This document shows positions 11,610 to 22,815 of a stretch of 24,157 nt of DNA, piece after piece. Location: positions 1,490 through 25,646 of the forward strand of contig JBBBWG010007114.1 of the NCBI GenBank assembly GCA_037176905.1, given 5' to 3'. How positions within the stretch are numbered: position 1 is the stretch's first letter; the number at the start of each line of letters is the position of its first letter. The translations under genes were made by a program, and so were the position numbers. This DNA is from Azolla pinnata. Its lineage: Eukaryota; Streptophyta; Polypodiopsida; Salviniales; Salviniaceae. The notes below the pieces were generated by a model that searched no databases, was not told the DNA's origin, and was given only the letters and a program-made list of their open reading frames with translations.

Positions 11610-12430
11610 CATCATCGCACTGTCACCACCATCACCACCATCACCACCATCACCACCATCACCACCATCACCATCATCACCATCATCAAACAGCATCACC
11701 ATTATCACCATGGCCACAGTCATCATCATCATAACCACCATTCACCACCATCATCACCATCACATCACCATCATCACCATCATCACCATCGCCACAGTCA
11801 TCATCATCATAACCACCATTCACCACCATCATCACCATCACATCAATATCATCACCATCATCACCATCGCCACAGTCATCATCATCATAACCACCATTCA
11901 CCACCATCATCACCATCACATCACCATCATCACCATCATCAAGCACCATCACCATCATCACCATCACCACAGTCATCATCATCATAACCACCATTCACCA
12001 CCATCATCACCATCATCAAGCACCATCACCATCATCACCATCACCACAGCCATCATCATCATAACCACCATTCACCACCATCATCACCATCACATCACCA
12101 TCATCACCATCAGATAGATCATCACCATCAACAGCACCATCGTCATCATCATCATCACCACCACCATCATCATCCTCAGTACCGCCACCATGATCATCAC
12201 CATCATGACCATCGCCACCACCACCATCACCACCATCGCCACCACCATCATCACCATCACCGCCACCACCTTCATCACCATCGCCACCACCATCATCACC
12301 ATCGCCACCACCATCATCACCATCGCCACCATCATCATCACCATCACCACCATTGCCATCATCATTCTCACCACCACCATCATCAGCATCACCACCATCA
12401 CCATCATCACCGTCATCATCATCTTCCTCC
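11610..12430. repeat. CAC/CAT trinucleotide array, about 820 bp, with 78-bp higher-order repeat
   Basis: The + strand is almost entirely CAC and CAT triplets, with scattered GCC/CGT variants and very little G. Within it, a longer unit beginning CACAGTCATCATCATCATAA recurs at 11715, 11793, 11871, 11968 and (as CACAGCC) 12044, giving spacings of 78, 78, 97 and 76 bp. The right part (about 12180-12400) is richer in CGCCACCAC. Because the period is three, all frames look open (poly-His or Ser/Pro on +, Asp/Gly or Met/Val on -); I do not call any as a gene. The array ends about 10 bp before the probable leader exon of the LRR gene. Confidence 0.93.
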
Positions 12431-12532
12431 TCCTTCCGCCATGGCGGACGACCGCGAAGCTTGTTCCCTCGATCTGCAGTTCGCTCAATCCGCATCACCA
12501 GCTTCCTGATCAGTGTCGTACTGTCGCAACAG
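12431..12532 (+). other. Candidate 5'-leader exon of the LRR gene with a 22-codon uORF
   Basis: Unique sequence immediately after the CAC/CAT array ends at CAACAG|GTGCTC, a plausible 5' splice site (exon end 12532). An ATG at 12441 in a good context (CCGCCATGGCG) opens a 22-codon frame (MADDREACSLDL...) ending at TGA 12507-12509. It could be an upstream ORF in a leader exon of the LRR gene; the transcription start is unknown. A stand-alone short ORF or a different gene is possible. Confidence 0.35.
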
Positions 12533-13981
12533 GTGCTCTCCTCCCGCCCGCCCGCCCGCCTTCCCTTTGCCTTCTCCTTTCTCCTTTCTCCTTTCTCCTC
12601 CCCGTCTTCTGCTTCTTCTGCTTCTTTGCTTTGTTTTCTACGATCGGCTTGGTTCTCCTTCTACTCCGTTCCCGCTCGTCTTTCGCCCTTTCCAGTGCGT
12701 AGCAGGAAATAATAGTGCAGAACGGGCCTTTTCCTTATATCATTCCCATGCTATGATTTTCTTGCAGGGAAATAGAAGATATAAGCTTTTTTTCTTTTGT
12801 CGTTTTCATTCTTCCGTTCCCCCCCCCCTCCCCCCCCCCCCTGACGATGGTTCTCCCGTCTAAGCTCAGCAGGAATAATAAAACGATGGTTTTTCTTTCC
12901 GTTTCCCTGCTACTCTTACATCATAGCTTCTCCCATGTACTATTTCCCTCTTCCTTGTTTGCATCGTTGGTTTTCACGAATCAAGCGAGGCTCATAAGCT
13001 GAAGCATGCGGTATTTGCTTTTACTAACATATGGAATTTGATCTAATAGGTAAGGGAAACTTTTTTTGGATGAGAAATCTCTAAGAAATTTAACTGTATT
13101 TCTAAGCAATCTCACAGAAGTCTCACAGAATTCTTGCTCCTTGTGCTCCTTGTAGAGGAAGAACAACAATTCACTGGTGTAGGTAAGGCCAGAGATAGTC
13201 ACTGTGTTTATTTTCTCATGCTTTTTAACTGTTCTGGTAAGAGAATGCTAACAATGTTCTTTTTTGAAGTTTTTAGATTGAATAAGCTATCACAAATTTG
13301 AATTTAAGCTGCTATTTCACAAGATTCTAGGTTTTATCATGGAGGAACGCGTGAGTATAATTCTAGAGATCTTAGTTCTCAAATTTCATTGACTTATAAT
13401 ATTTAGTTCCTGGAATAGTCATCTTCAGATTTTCCCACAGTATTTGTATTTTCAATTTTATCAGTTCTCGGATGTCCTTACAGCAACTCTATTCAAAGGC
13501 TTTAATTAAATACACCGATGTACCAAAATGTATGGTTTGCACTCCAGGTCCTTAAGTCCCGTGTATTGTGTATTATATTCCACTTAAGAGTGAAGGGGTT
13601 TATGCTTCAATCCCTTCTGCTTGATATTGCTGGTGCTCAAAATATTGGGAACATTTCTTTTACTGCAAATTATACCTCTGGGTTGATTCACCTCAATCGA
13701 TTGTTTACCCATACAACAGCTACATATAGATATTGGTATGGGGGTAATGAGAAACCTAGGTCATCGAAACTAGACACCTTACTAGTTGTCTGATCTATAT
13801 TAGTTTTCCAGATGAAAAGCTTGTATGAGGAAGAAAATGGCAGTGCTGCCGGTTTAAGGCAAAATATCTACGAATTTGGATAATGAAGTCCTTATTTGGT
13901 GTACTAAATACTCTAGCTGTGTTATGGTATTATGTCGTAAACTGCAGAAGTCTTACCGGGAACAGTATTCTTTCTCTGCAG
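12533..13981 (+). other. Putative leader intron of the LRR gene, with low-complexity tracts
   Basis: If the flanking leader exons are right, this is an intron of about 1.4 kb. It starts with CCCGCCCGCCCGCC and a CTCCTTT-type pyrimidine repeat, and has a 23-base C tract broken by one T at 12819-12841. The rest is T-rich with no protein signal. It ends in TTCTTTCTCTGCAG, a strong 3' splice site. Confidence 0.35.
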
Positions 13982-14110
13982 GAAGTAAGGCAGAAAACAC
14001 CGAATTCGTTTGATGGCGTTTATTGAAGAACTTAGTGAAGGAAACGTTTCATTGGACGTGTTTAAGAAAGGGCGGAGATTCAATGTGGAATGATTGACTG
14101 AACTTTGAAG
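13982..14110 (+). other. Candidate second leader exon with a 26-codon uORF
   Basis: The segment sits between TCTTTCTCTGCAG and GAAG|GTACAG, both good splice signals, and is 129 nt long. It contains a frame ATG 14013 to TGA 14091-14093 (MAFIEELSEG...FKKGRRFNVE). No frame links it to the main ORF without stops, so it is called as an untranslated exon. Evidence is splice-signal quality only. Confidence 0.3.
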
Positions 14111-14472
14111 GTACAGCAGACGAGTTTACTAAGTAGGATGGGTGCACAGGCTGTTCATATCCTAATGTTTTTGAACCCCACTAGATACGATAAAATGAAA
14201 CTCATCTACCTGTGAGGATGTAATGGCACACTTGGCCATTGGCACCTTCAGAAACTGATTTTCAATTGAACGAAATGTTAGCAAGCATCTTTATACGGAT
14301 ACACTTGATCACTGTTCGATGCATCTCCAAATGCTTTTTTATTTCTTGTGTTAAATAGGCGGGTTTTTCTACACTTCGGTTGAGTTTACGTAACCTGTGT
14401 AGGTTTGATGCATTTTGGAGGCATATAGAGTTATTACGAGGCTTACAAAAGTATTTTCCTAAATACATCTCC

Positions 14473-17400
14473 ATGGGAGGGGCTTGTTCAAGGAAAAGGA
14501 GCCAGCAAGAGAATGATGGAGATGAATTCCAAAGTTTTGGTTCCTCAATCTGTGCGAATGGACACAGCTTTAAATGGCCACATAAGCCATCTTCATTCAA
14601 CAATCGTATGCAGATGGAAAAAGAGTCATCAATGAGGGTCCCGTCACTTCTTGAACTATCAGTCCAGAAAGCATGTGAGGTAAAAGTGAGTTTTTCTTTA
14701 TGCCATCTAGTAACTTGACATATTTGATGTATCTATGTGCTTTATTAACAGAACGTGGGAAGCTATTGTCCTTTCTCTGTGCTTCCTAGAGATCTGAGCC
14801 AGCGGATTCTAAATGAATTGATTCGTAATGGAAAACTTGACATATCCTTGTTCAAGGGTTTTGAGCATTGCTCCATACAGGTTAGCCGATCCAATTTACA
14901 GTGTCATCTATTTGATCTAATTTTTAGTGAAGAAAAGGTTACATTAAGTCATGGCATGTTGTTCAAATCCAGAATTTCCTGCCATTTATAGGTGGGCTAT
15001 TGGATTTTATTTTAGGTATCTTAACTTTTCTACTTTCAATTGGTTTTGAAGGACTTCCTTCTTGGTGGCTATTTTGGGGTTGATGACTCCTGGTTAAAAG
15101 TGATCGGGGATCAGGGGTCATCATTATTGGCCGTTGATGTATCTAGTTCCTCAATTTCGGATATTGGTCTAGCATTTATTCAGCAGTGTAGAAACTTGGA
15201 AATGCTGAATTTAAATTATTGTGATGGTATCTCAGAACGAGGCTTGGATTGCTTTGCAGGTTATTATTTAGTTATTTGTTCCGTATGCTACGCATTGGCG
15301 TTTTAAGATTCCAGTAGATTATTCTTACTATATCTGTTTAACCATGATTGTCATCAGGTTTCAAGAATTTGACAAGTTTAAGCATTAAAAGATGCAGTGC
15401 TCTAACCTCAGCAGGAATGTGTCATTTGGCTGAGCTGGTGAATTTGAAAGACCTGGATCTTGAGAGATGTCCCAGAATAAATGGTGGACTCTATCATATT
15501 AGAGGTATAGTTATTGCACAACCCAAATCAACATGTACAATTATTGGGGTAATGCATATGCTGCATTATTTCCATTTCCTACGCTTCATACATTATAATT
15601 CCATCTAACTTTACTTACTGCAGCTTTTATGAAACCAATATATGTTCACAGTTCTTTTGATGCTTCTGATGGGAAACTATTATGTGAATTAAAATAGGAT
15701 CTTTTCAATGCTGACAGGTCTCACGAATCTTGAACGATTAAATGTGGGATGGTGTAATTGCATAAAAAACCAGGACATGAATATGCTTTCTGGTAAAACT
15801 GCAAGTTTGATATTACACTTCTCTATCATTTCAGTCAACTTGTCAATTTTGTTTATCTTTAGCCTGAGACAACAACTCAAAAATTTAAATTTGTTTTCAG
15901 AATTAAGAGCTGCAAGGGAATCGTAAAGTTTTCAATTTATATTTTATATGGTACAATGACAACCACAGGTGTAGAAAGTTTAGGGTTTAGGGTTGAGACA
16001 AAAATAGAAAGAAAGATATCGACATCTACTAGATGCAAGTTCCCTTCTCATACTGAAGTCTATTTAGGAAGCTCTCAAGGAGAACGGTTCCAGAAAAGGG
16101 ATCAAGTGTTTTAATGATGTTTACAAACACCACAGTCCCTAAACATGAACTTCAGCATAATTAACAGATCAATTAATTAACATCTAGAGAATCATGATTC
16201 CTGTGGCTAGATAATTATGGACTTTTACCCTACTTTGACTCTGCAGTTTGGCTGCCTGACCTCTTAAGGCACCAGTTTCATGGGATGGTAAAATGACCAT
16301 AAAATTCCAGAATTTGGAAGAACTATTTTGAATAAGAGACTCCAGTCAATCCGTTTTAGCGTTTGTACTTTGGTTATCTGTGGTTGCAAATAATATTATG
16401 CTTAGTGATGCATGACTTATGAGCTATTGCATGTTCCAAGTTTGCGTACTGGAAATTAACTAATTTTTCTGCTTATGGAAAGAAGCTGCTATGTCATGCA
16501 GGGTTGCTGAACCTAAAGGAGTTGCAGATATCAAGAACTAAAGTTACAGATGCTGGTATAAACTGTCTTAAAGGTACCTCCAGTTAACTTATGCTTGGAA
16601 TGCTGGAATATTTTGTGGAACATGGTAGGTATTGCAAATACTGTCTCACTTCACCTATTAATTATGAAGGCTTAAAGAATCTTCGAGTCCTCCACATGGA
16701 GGGATGTCGTGTGTCTTCTGCATGTATGGAGACCATTGCGGGTATTTCTTAATCCCATGTTGAAACATTGCTCTAGAGAACTCAAACATCTTATTTTCAG
16801 TATCTCTTATGTTTATTTTGCCTTTGAGTTTCTTATTTCTTATCTTTGCTTTGCCGTTGAGTTTGTGGATACCTATGCCTGTATTTCAGGTTTCATCTTA
16901 ATGACTTGTCTTAACATCAAATCCTGCAATATTCCTGATTCTGGCTTAGAAAAGCTTAAAGGTATTCACGATCTCCCATATCTACGAAATCTTGTGGATT
17001 GGATTTACTGCTAGATGTTATCATGGAAACCTGTTAATACTCGTTATTGCATAGTTGTTGAAATTATCTATCTATTAATATGGTATAGTATAGTATTTAT
17101 GGCATTATACTTCCTAACTTAATTTCTAGGATGATACTTGATAGCATGTGCACACCTTCAATTGGTCCTGTTTATATTCATGTCAAACTATTTGTCGTTA
17201 ATTTCCTGGTAGTTAACTATGGCAATTTAATGATGATTGTTTTGATTACGTTCCATTTTTTTGTATTCATGAAACAATAGTTGTGGAACTATCATTGTAA
17301 CTGCATCAATTCAATGAAGTCAAGGAATTGTTCTGATTCTGTTTGCGGCAGACCTTGTCCATTTGCAGGATTTGAATCTTGCTTACAATAATATAAGTGA

Positions 17401-19926
17401 TGAAGGAATGGTTCACCTGAAAGGTATGTCAGTACCAAAGTTTACCTTGATATGCATGCCTCGAAATATTCACGGATGTTTGCAATAAAGGAGGTGATTG
17501 ATGTTCACAACCCAGTCCACAGTGTTCTCAAATGAAAGAACTGGATATGTTATTTCAGAGGACATGCAAAGTTTTTTAGATGATATAGGTTTTCTTCATT
17601 ATAACATTATGACTCTTAAGTGAGTCAACTAAGGAAAGAAACACTCTGCTGGATTTCGTGTGAGATAATTTGATCCCCAAGTAATTTAAGCAAGGGAAGG
17701 GCTGAAATGCTTACTATTAAGATACAATTATGTTTATAGACTTGAAGTTATATGAGTTTTGGGTTTAATGACGAGTATATTGTGAGAGAGGAAATACCAT
17801 TGAGAAGGGAATCCAAATGATAAGATGTGTATTTATAACCACTACGAAGCTTGTTTACATTAATATGAGTTTAAATATTTACAACCAGGTTTGACAAATT
17901 TGGAGGAGCTCAATCTAGACTCATGCAGAATTGGAGATCAAGGGCTTGCAAATCTCAAAGGTATTATGTGATATGTTTGGGAATACTGTCCTCTTAGGTA
18001 TCATTGGGATCCAAGTATGTCACAGTAACTGATATGTTCATGTATGTCTGGAATGATGTTCTAGGTCTGTTAAATATGAGGAATTTAGATCTCTCAGATT
18101 CAGAGGTGGCTGACAGTGGTTTGCGTTGCATATCTGGTACTCTTGTTTGATAGTCATCTTTCTATGGAGTGTCATTTCCTGATTGATATAAATTATGATT
18201 ATTACAGAACCAAATACATGGAACTCATAGCTATATGTGATATTTCAGCCATGAAAAAGCTGGAAAATTTGAACCTATCTTTCACCAGAGTGTCAGACCG
18301 TGGGCTTGGAAGGATTGCTGGATTAGTCTCTCTTACTTCTTTAAATCTTGATACACGTGAAGTTACAGATGCAGGGCTTGCTGCCCTTACAAGTAAGGGA
18401 TTCCAGTCAATTTGCAAAAGTAACATTTTCTGGATTTGTATCTATAATCTAAAAAGATTGCAAAAAGAAACAACATTCTGCTTGTACCCCCCTGCTAAAA
18501 TTATTTTGTAGCACCGCTATAAGGTTGCGTACCTTTCAAAATATAGCAGCGGTTATTGATACTATTATATATGTTGCCATGAAGATTTGGCTAATTTGAA
18601 GCTCCTGGATAGCTATCGTTAACAATGTAATTTAAAACTGTTATATGTTGCCTTGAAGGTTTAACCAACTTGAAGCACTTGGATCTTTTTGGGGCAAGGA
18701 TTACAGATTATGGCACAACATGCTTGAAATGTATGTGGAACTTGGTATTTGCTTCATATGTATCTGATATTATATCTAGCTTAACTTGACGACTACTTGA
18801 TGTACCAGATTTCAAGAAACTTGAATCGCTCGAGCTTTGTGGTGGAGGGATAACTGATACTGGAGTTAGAAATCTGAAAGACCTCACTGCCATGACTTCT
18901 TTGAACTTGTCACAGAATTGCCTTCTTACAGATCGTGCCTTGGAGATTATTAGCGGTAACTCTGTCTAGAACTCTCTCATAGTACTTAGGAATCAATTTA
19001 TAAGTTACGAGCAATTTAAGAGTAAATTAAGAAATTGTAAGATTAAATTAAGAGAACAATGGACTAGGGGTGCTTTACCATACCAGACACTCAAGTGAAA
19101 GCAGAAAAGATGAGCGTAGAATATTATCTGTATCCTAAAGATGAGCGTAGAATATTATCTGTATCCTATACCACTGCATATTACTGTATGTTATTACTTG
19201 GGTAGTACTGTGTTAAGCAGACATAAATAAGAAAGCTTAGCCTCACTGATAGAGTCTTAACATCTTACGAAATCTTAATGAAGAAGAAGGTACTTAGTCA
19301 GACATCTTTGAATTTGGTAGGTGCTTAGACTTCTGTTTGTCACTAGCTCTTGTGTGTTTGTCTTATGTTTGAGGGCAACTGGTTTTCTACTCATCATCCA
19401 TGCTTATACTTATAACTCATTTTATGTATCCATGCTTCCAATGGTAAATATACCTTTAGGTTGGCCCTTATGCTTATGCTTATAACACATTACATTATCT
19501 TAGTTGTTCTAAGTTTTAGTGTTTTTCCAATTATCCTACCCGATGAATTATAGTGTTGAGTTTTGCCCTTATGGTTATGAAAAGAGAACAGAGAACAATG
19601 AAAAGAACTCCATTGTCATCATTGCACTTCTGTTCTCTCCGCATCTTAATTCTACACAGTGCATATGTGCATTGGATATGGGGTGAGTGAAAATGATGAG
19701 AGAAGGGAAGTGAGTGAGGATGACAGTGCTGCTTCTTGCAGGCATGACTAGCCTTGTTTCTTTGAACATTTCCAACTCGAGGATCACAAATTCGGGTCTC
19801 CAACATCTGAGTCCTCTTTGCAATCTAACATCTCTGGCTCTACAAGGATGCAGGGTAACATTACCAGCAGTAGAAAAGCTACAAGCTTCATCACTACCAA
19901 ACCTCACTGTCATAAGGGTGCAGTGA
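14473..19926 (+). CDS. Leucine-rich repeat protein with F-box-like segment, 15 coding exons (At1g15740-like family)
   Basis: The exons are 14473-14679, 14752-14880, 15052-15259, 15358-15504, 15718-15792, 16502-16573, 16670-16741, 16890-16961, 17352-17423, 17889-17960, 18065-18136, 18249-18392, 18659-18730, 18809-18955 and 19742-19926 (1746 nt, 581 aa). All introns are GT-AG and every phase agrees. The protein starts MGGACSRKR, a likely N-myristoylation site (Gly2, Ser6) with a palmitoylatable Cys5, suggesting membrane tethering. Residues about 77-112 (FSVLPRDLSQRILNEL...) look F-box-like. Eighteen LRRs of about 24 aa follow (pattern LxxLNLxxCxIxDxGLxxLxG), to the C-terminus. Length, N-terminus and repeat order match a conserved plant family usually annotated as an LRR or internalin-like protein; its function is little known. 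The start is the first ATG in frame after the probable splice at 14402. A function in ubiquitin ligation would be speculation. The gene appears intact. Confidence 0.95.
15979..15994 (+). repeat. Two plant telomere units (TTTAGGG) in an LRR gene intron
   Basis: TTTAGGGTTTAGGGTT lies in the intron between coding exons 5 and 6. It is too short to be a telomere relic with any certainty. Confidence 0.5.
18567..18684 (+). repeat. 74-bp duplication of an LRR exon boundary (ghost exon)
   Basis: ATATATGTTGCCATGAAG followed by ATTTGGCTAATTTGAAGCTC...GGAT (18567-18610) resembles TTATATGTTGCCTTGAAG followed by the start of coding exon 13 (18641-18684), offset 74 bp. The upstream copy keeps an AG and reads like DLANLKLLD but then decays (TAG, no donor), so it is not included in the gene model. 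Confidence 0.7.
19109..19170. repeat. 31-bp tandem duplication in the last LRR gene intron
   Basis: The sequence containing GATGAGCGTAGAATATTATC and CTGTATCCTA occurs twice in direct succession with a period of 31 bp. The copies are essentially identical, so the event is recent. Confidence 0.85.
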
Positions 19927-19927
19927 G

Positions 19928-19950
19928 GCCTGCTCTCGCCGCGAGCAGGC
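19928..19950 (+). other. GC-rich stem-loop just after the LRR gene stop codon
   Basis: GCCTGCTC (19928-19935) pairs perfectly with GAGCAGGC (19943-19950) across a 7-base loop, beginning one base after the TGA at 19924-19926. The stem is GC-rich in otherwise AT-rich 3' sequence. Its role, if any, is unknown. Confidence 0.6.
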
Positions 19951-21320
19951 TGGATATATCTGTGTATAACATTTCTTGATATATTTTTATGGTAGTATCA
20001 TGTGTAAATATATAATACTGTTTCTGTAGATTTACTTAGGCATAGACTGCTGTAAGTTATGACATATCATACACGTACAGAATTTAGGTGGGGCACATAA
20101 ACAAAGCATATAGATGTATATATACAACGGTATATGGCCTAAAGGCTATATTTACGATTGGACTGTATGTAGCTGTATATGATAGCATATATATAATATT
20201 GTATAGATATCTTGTGCTTAGTTGGTTCAACTTGATATTGGCATACCAATTGCATATATTTATGACTAATGGGGCAGTTGTATATATGGTAACATATATA
20301 TTTAGTTAGATATAGTGGCATATCAATTGCATTATCTACAACTACTGGCAATCTGGTGGTGCTAGTCATCTGCTTTCAACAACGGTGGTGCATGAACGCT
20401 TCTCAAAGGAATCAGGGACAAAATTTCATGTAAAATTTTGTCAATCACTTTGTATATATGGCAGTATCCTACCACAAAATGTAAATATACTAAAAGACAT
20501 AGCAGCTGATCTTCAGCTTTATATCATGGCTCTTATGCTCTCTCACATGTGGTTGATATTTTCCCTTTCATAAAATCTTGTTATAACGATATAATCAGAT
20601 CGGTTCGTTCTATATATTGATAAATGGTTTTTCTTCTTTTTCCTTATCTCTGATCATTCGGCTTTTGTTGGATATGCTTAGTTGATGATGATGGGGTAAC
20701 TGATATTCACAAAAACTTTATGGAACAGGCTTGAAACACAGGGCTTTAAAACCGCTGATTGATGCAATACAAAATTCAAGTAAGTTTGGCTTTCAATACT
20801 GATTGTAACAAAAAACAAGATTATTACTATGCATACTTACCTAGATTTTGATAGCCAAAAAAAAACATGGGCATACTTATCACGCAAGGTCTATGGCATG
20901 CAACAAGAAGTAGAGAATCAAAGAGCAAACTGACAATTTCAGAAGTCTGGTTTTAAAATTGCTCAATATCATAGAGTCCCGAGAAAACAGGTTCTATCTT
21001 TTCATTTCATTTATATATATGGTACGAGTGGGGTTCAATATGATCTGGCAGATCTCGTCGAAATCTGGTTCTAGATAATTAGATGGATTCAAATACATAA
21101 CTGTGCATTTTGTCTTCATGGGCGATGTCGGCCTAAGAACATGTCGAGTTATCTTATGTATCTATCTATATACCTTTCTTTCTCATCTCACGCTCTCTTA
21201 GACTTATAGTATGCATATGGCTACATAGGCATGCCGAATCGTTTGTCGGCTGCGGAAAAGCTCACAGTGCAAGGCTTATTAGGTCAAAGCCTTTTCTCGC
21301 ACTGTACACAACCTTGTATG
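19951..21320. other. LRR gene 3' flank and AT-rich intergenic DNA
   Basis: This is very AT-rich, with many TATATA and CATATA runs at 20080-20340. One stretch, 20730-20779, sits between CAG and GTAAGT and could be read as an exon (LKHRALKPLIDAIQNS), but no matching partner exon is seen. No gene is called. Confidence 0.45.
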
Positions 21321-21328
21321 CAAGGAGA

Positions 21329-21336
21329 ATCTATCT

Positions 21337-21366
<30 letters not shown>
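21329..21366. repeat. CTAT/AT microsatellite
   Basis: About seven CTAT tetramers run into a short AT repeat. Confidence 0.9.
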
Positions 21367-21371
<5 letters not shown>

Positions 21372-21555
21372 AATGTATGGGATGCGTACGTTGGTTGTTT
21401 CATTGTCGGGAAGGAAGACAGATCGTTGAAAGTGAGAGATTTTGGTTAGCATTATATTCACCTAAAGTGTTGCTGGAATCCAGAAGTTTTGTTTTTCTTC
21501 CCGTCACGGTTCAAATCTGTCCATGCCAATCGTTCTTTGTCCCATACACATACAT

Positions 21556-21601
21556 TATATATATATATATATATATATACTCACACACACACACACACAC
21601 G
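21556..21601. repeat. Compound (AT)n-(AC)n microsatellite
   Basis: About twelve AT dinucleotides, a short ACTC spacer and then about nine AC dinucleotides. Confidence 0.92.
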
Positions 21602-21604
21602 CAT

Positions 21605-21862
21605 GAAGTCTCATAGCATGTCAATGTGATAATACTTTGGAGTCGAGAGATGGGTCATCTGAGACATAAAAGTCACGACAATGTGGTAATACTTTGGAGT
21701 CAGGAGATGGGTCATCTGAGACATATAAAAGTCATGACAATGTGGTAATGCTTTGGAGTCAGGAGGAGATGGGTCATCCGAGACATATAAAAGTCATGAC
21801 AATGTGGTAATACTTTGGAGTCAGGAACAGATGGGTCATCTGAGACATATAAAAGTTTGTTC
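21605..21862. repeat. Minisatellite, four copies of 57-62 bp
   Basis: The unit contains CAATGTGGTAATACTTTGGA, GTCAGGAGATGGGTCATC and TGAGACATATAAAAGTCATG. CAATGTG falls at 21622, 21679, 21738 and 21800. Copies differ by small indels (GGAG, GGAACAG). An AT dinucleotide run at about 21867-21883 closes the array, which is thus bracketed by AT microsatellites. Confidence 0.92.
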
Positions 21863-21883
21863 TGATATATATATATATATATA

Positions 21884-22743
21884 ATTGACACAATGATGAA
21901 TAAACAGAAGCTCAACAGTTTTTTCTGGCTTGGCTCAACAACCTTTGTGGTAGGGTTGCACGACAATTCAGACCTAGATCCGAGCCCCACGGTTAAGAAG
22001 TCAAGCTGCGGGTAATAACCACAAGAAGGATACGCATGATCGAAAAAAGAAGATATTCGATTTCGTGTGCCGAATGCGGTGGGTAGGTACACAGAAACAG
22101 TGTTAATGAACATGTCTTGTGCGCATGCATGCGCGTCGAACGCAAACTCTCATACGGATCGAGCCCAGAAAAGGAAGAAGAAGAACACCCACGGCTTCTC
22201 TGGGCGGACAAAGCCGCGGACAATGGAACCCCGTCCCGAGTGTTTGCAGATTCGGTTTCACAGTAACGAGGAGAAGAAAGCTGAACTGTAGATCTCCTGT
22301 TGTTCTCTTCTGCTCTGTTTCTCCTTCAAAAAAGAAAGATTCAAACATTAGTAAAAGAAAGGTCTGTACAAACAAATGATCGACCACACCGCTTGATTGG
22401 ATGGAAGGTGAAACTATACATCTATCTGCAAGGGACCATACTAACGTAGCTATCGTCCGCCCAATGGGACATCAAAACCAAGAAACAGAGCTAGCAAATA
22501 AGACTTAGGTGGTGGAAACAACCCTTCTGGAGGGCTAAAACACTTTTGTCTCTTGTCTTGTGTCCTCTTTCCTTCTTCTTCTTCTTCCTCTTCTGGGCAT
22601 TCTGGCATTCCTGGTCATTGCGCAAGTCTATGTCCGAGGACAATGGGCATCGGATATCGGGTTCGAATAAATAGCAAGGCGGGTTCGGGGCCAATATATC
22701 GCCCTCGGGGATTTCATGTGTCTTCCTTCCTTAGTTCCTTTAG
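21884..22743. other. Intergenic DNA, no gene recognised
   Basis: Mixed composition with short open frames on both strands and no recognised protein. A stretch at about 22508-22535 (GGTGGTGGAAACAACCCTTC, TGGAGG) resembles 9333-9365. A CTTCC/TTCC-rich pyrimidine tract begins near 22720 and continues to about 22806. Confidence 0.45.
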
Positions 22744-22815
22744 CCATCTTCCTTCCATCCTTCTTCCTTGGCTTACTTCCTTAGCTTCTTCCTTAGCTTC
22801 CTTGACCACTTAGCA

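Noticed and set aside
11520..12120. Long His-rich open frames on the + strand and Asp/Gly- or Met/Val-rich frames on the - strand
   Set aside because: They are produced by the CAC/CAT triplet array, which keeps all frames open; there is no unique flanking protein sequence.
20730..20779. Possible extra 3' exon (CAG...GTAAGT) downstream of the LRR gene
   Set aside because: The LRR protein already ends normally at 19926, and no partner exon or homology was found.
21505..21520. GGTTCAAATCTG resembling a tRNA T-arm
   Set aside because: The 70 bases upstream do not form D and anticodon arms.
22659..22668. GGGTTCGAAT resembling a tRNA B box
   Set aside because: No A box, acceptor stem or cloverleaf can be drawn around it.
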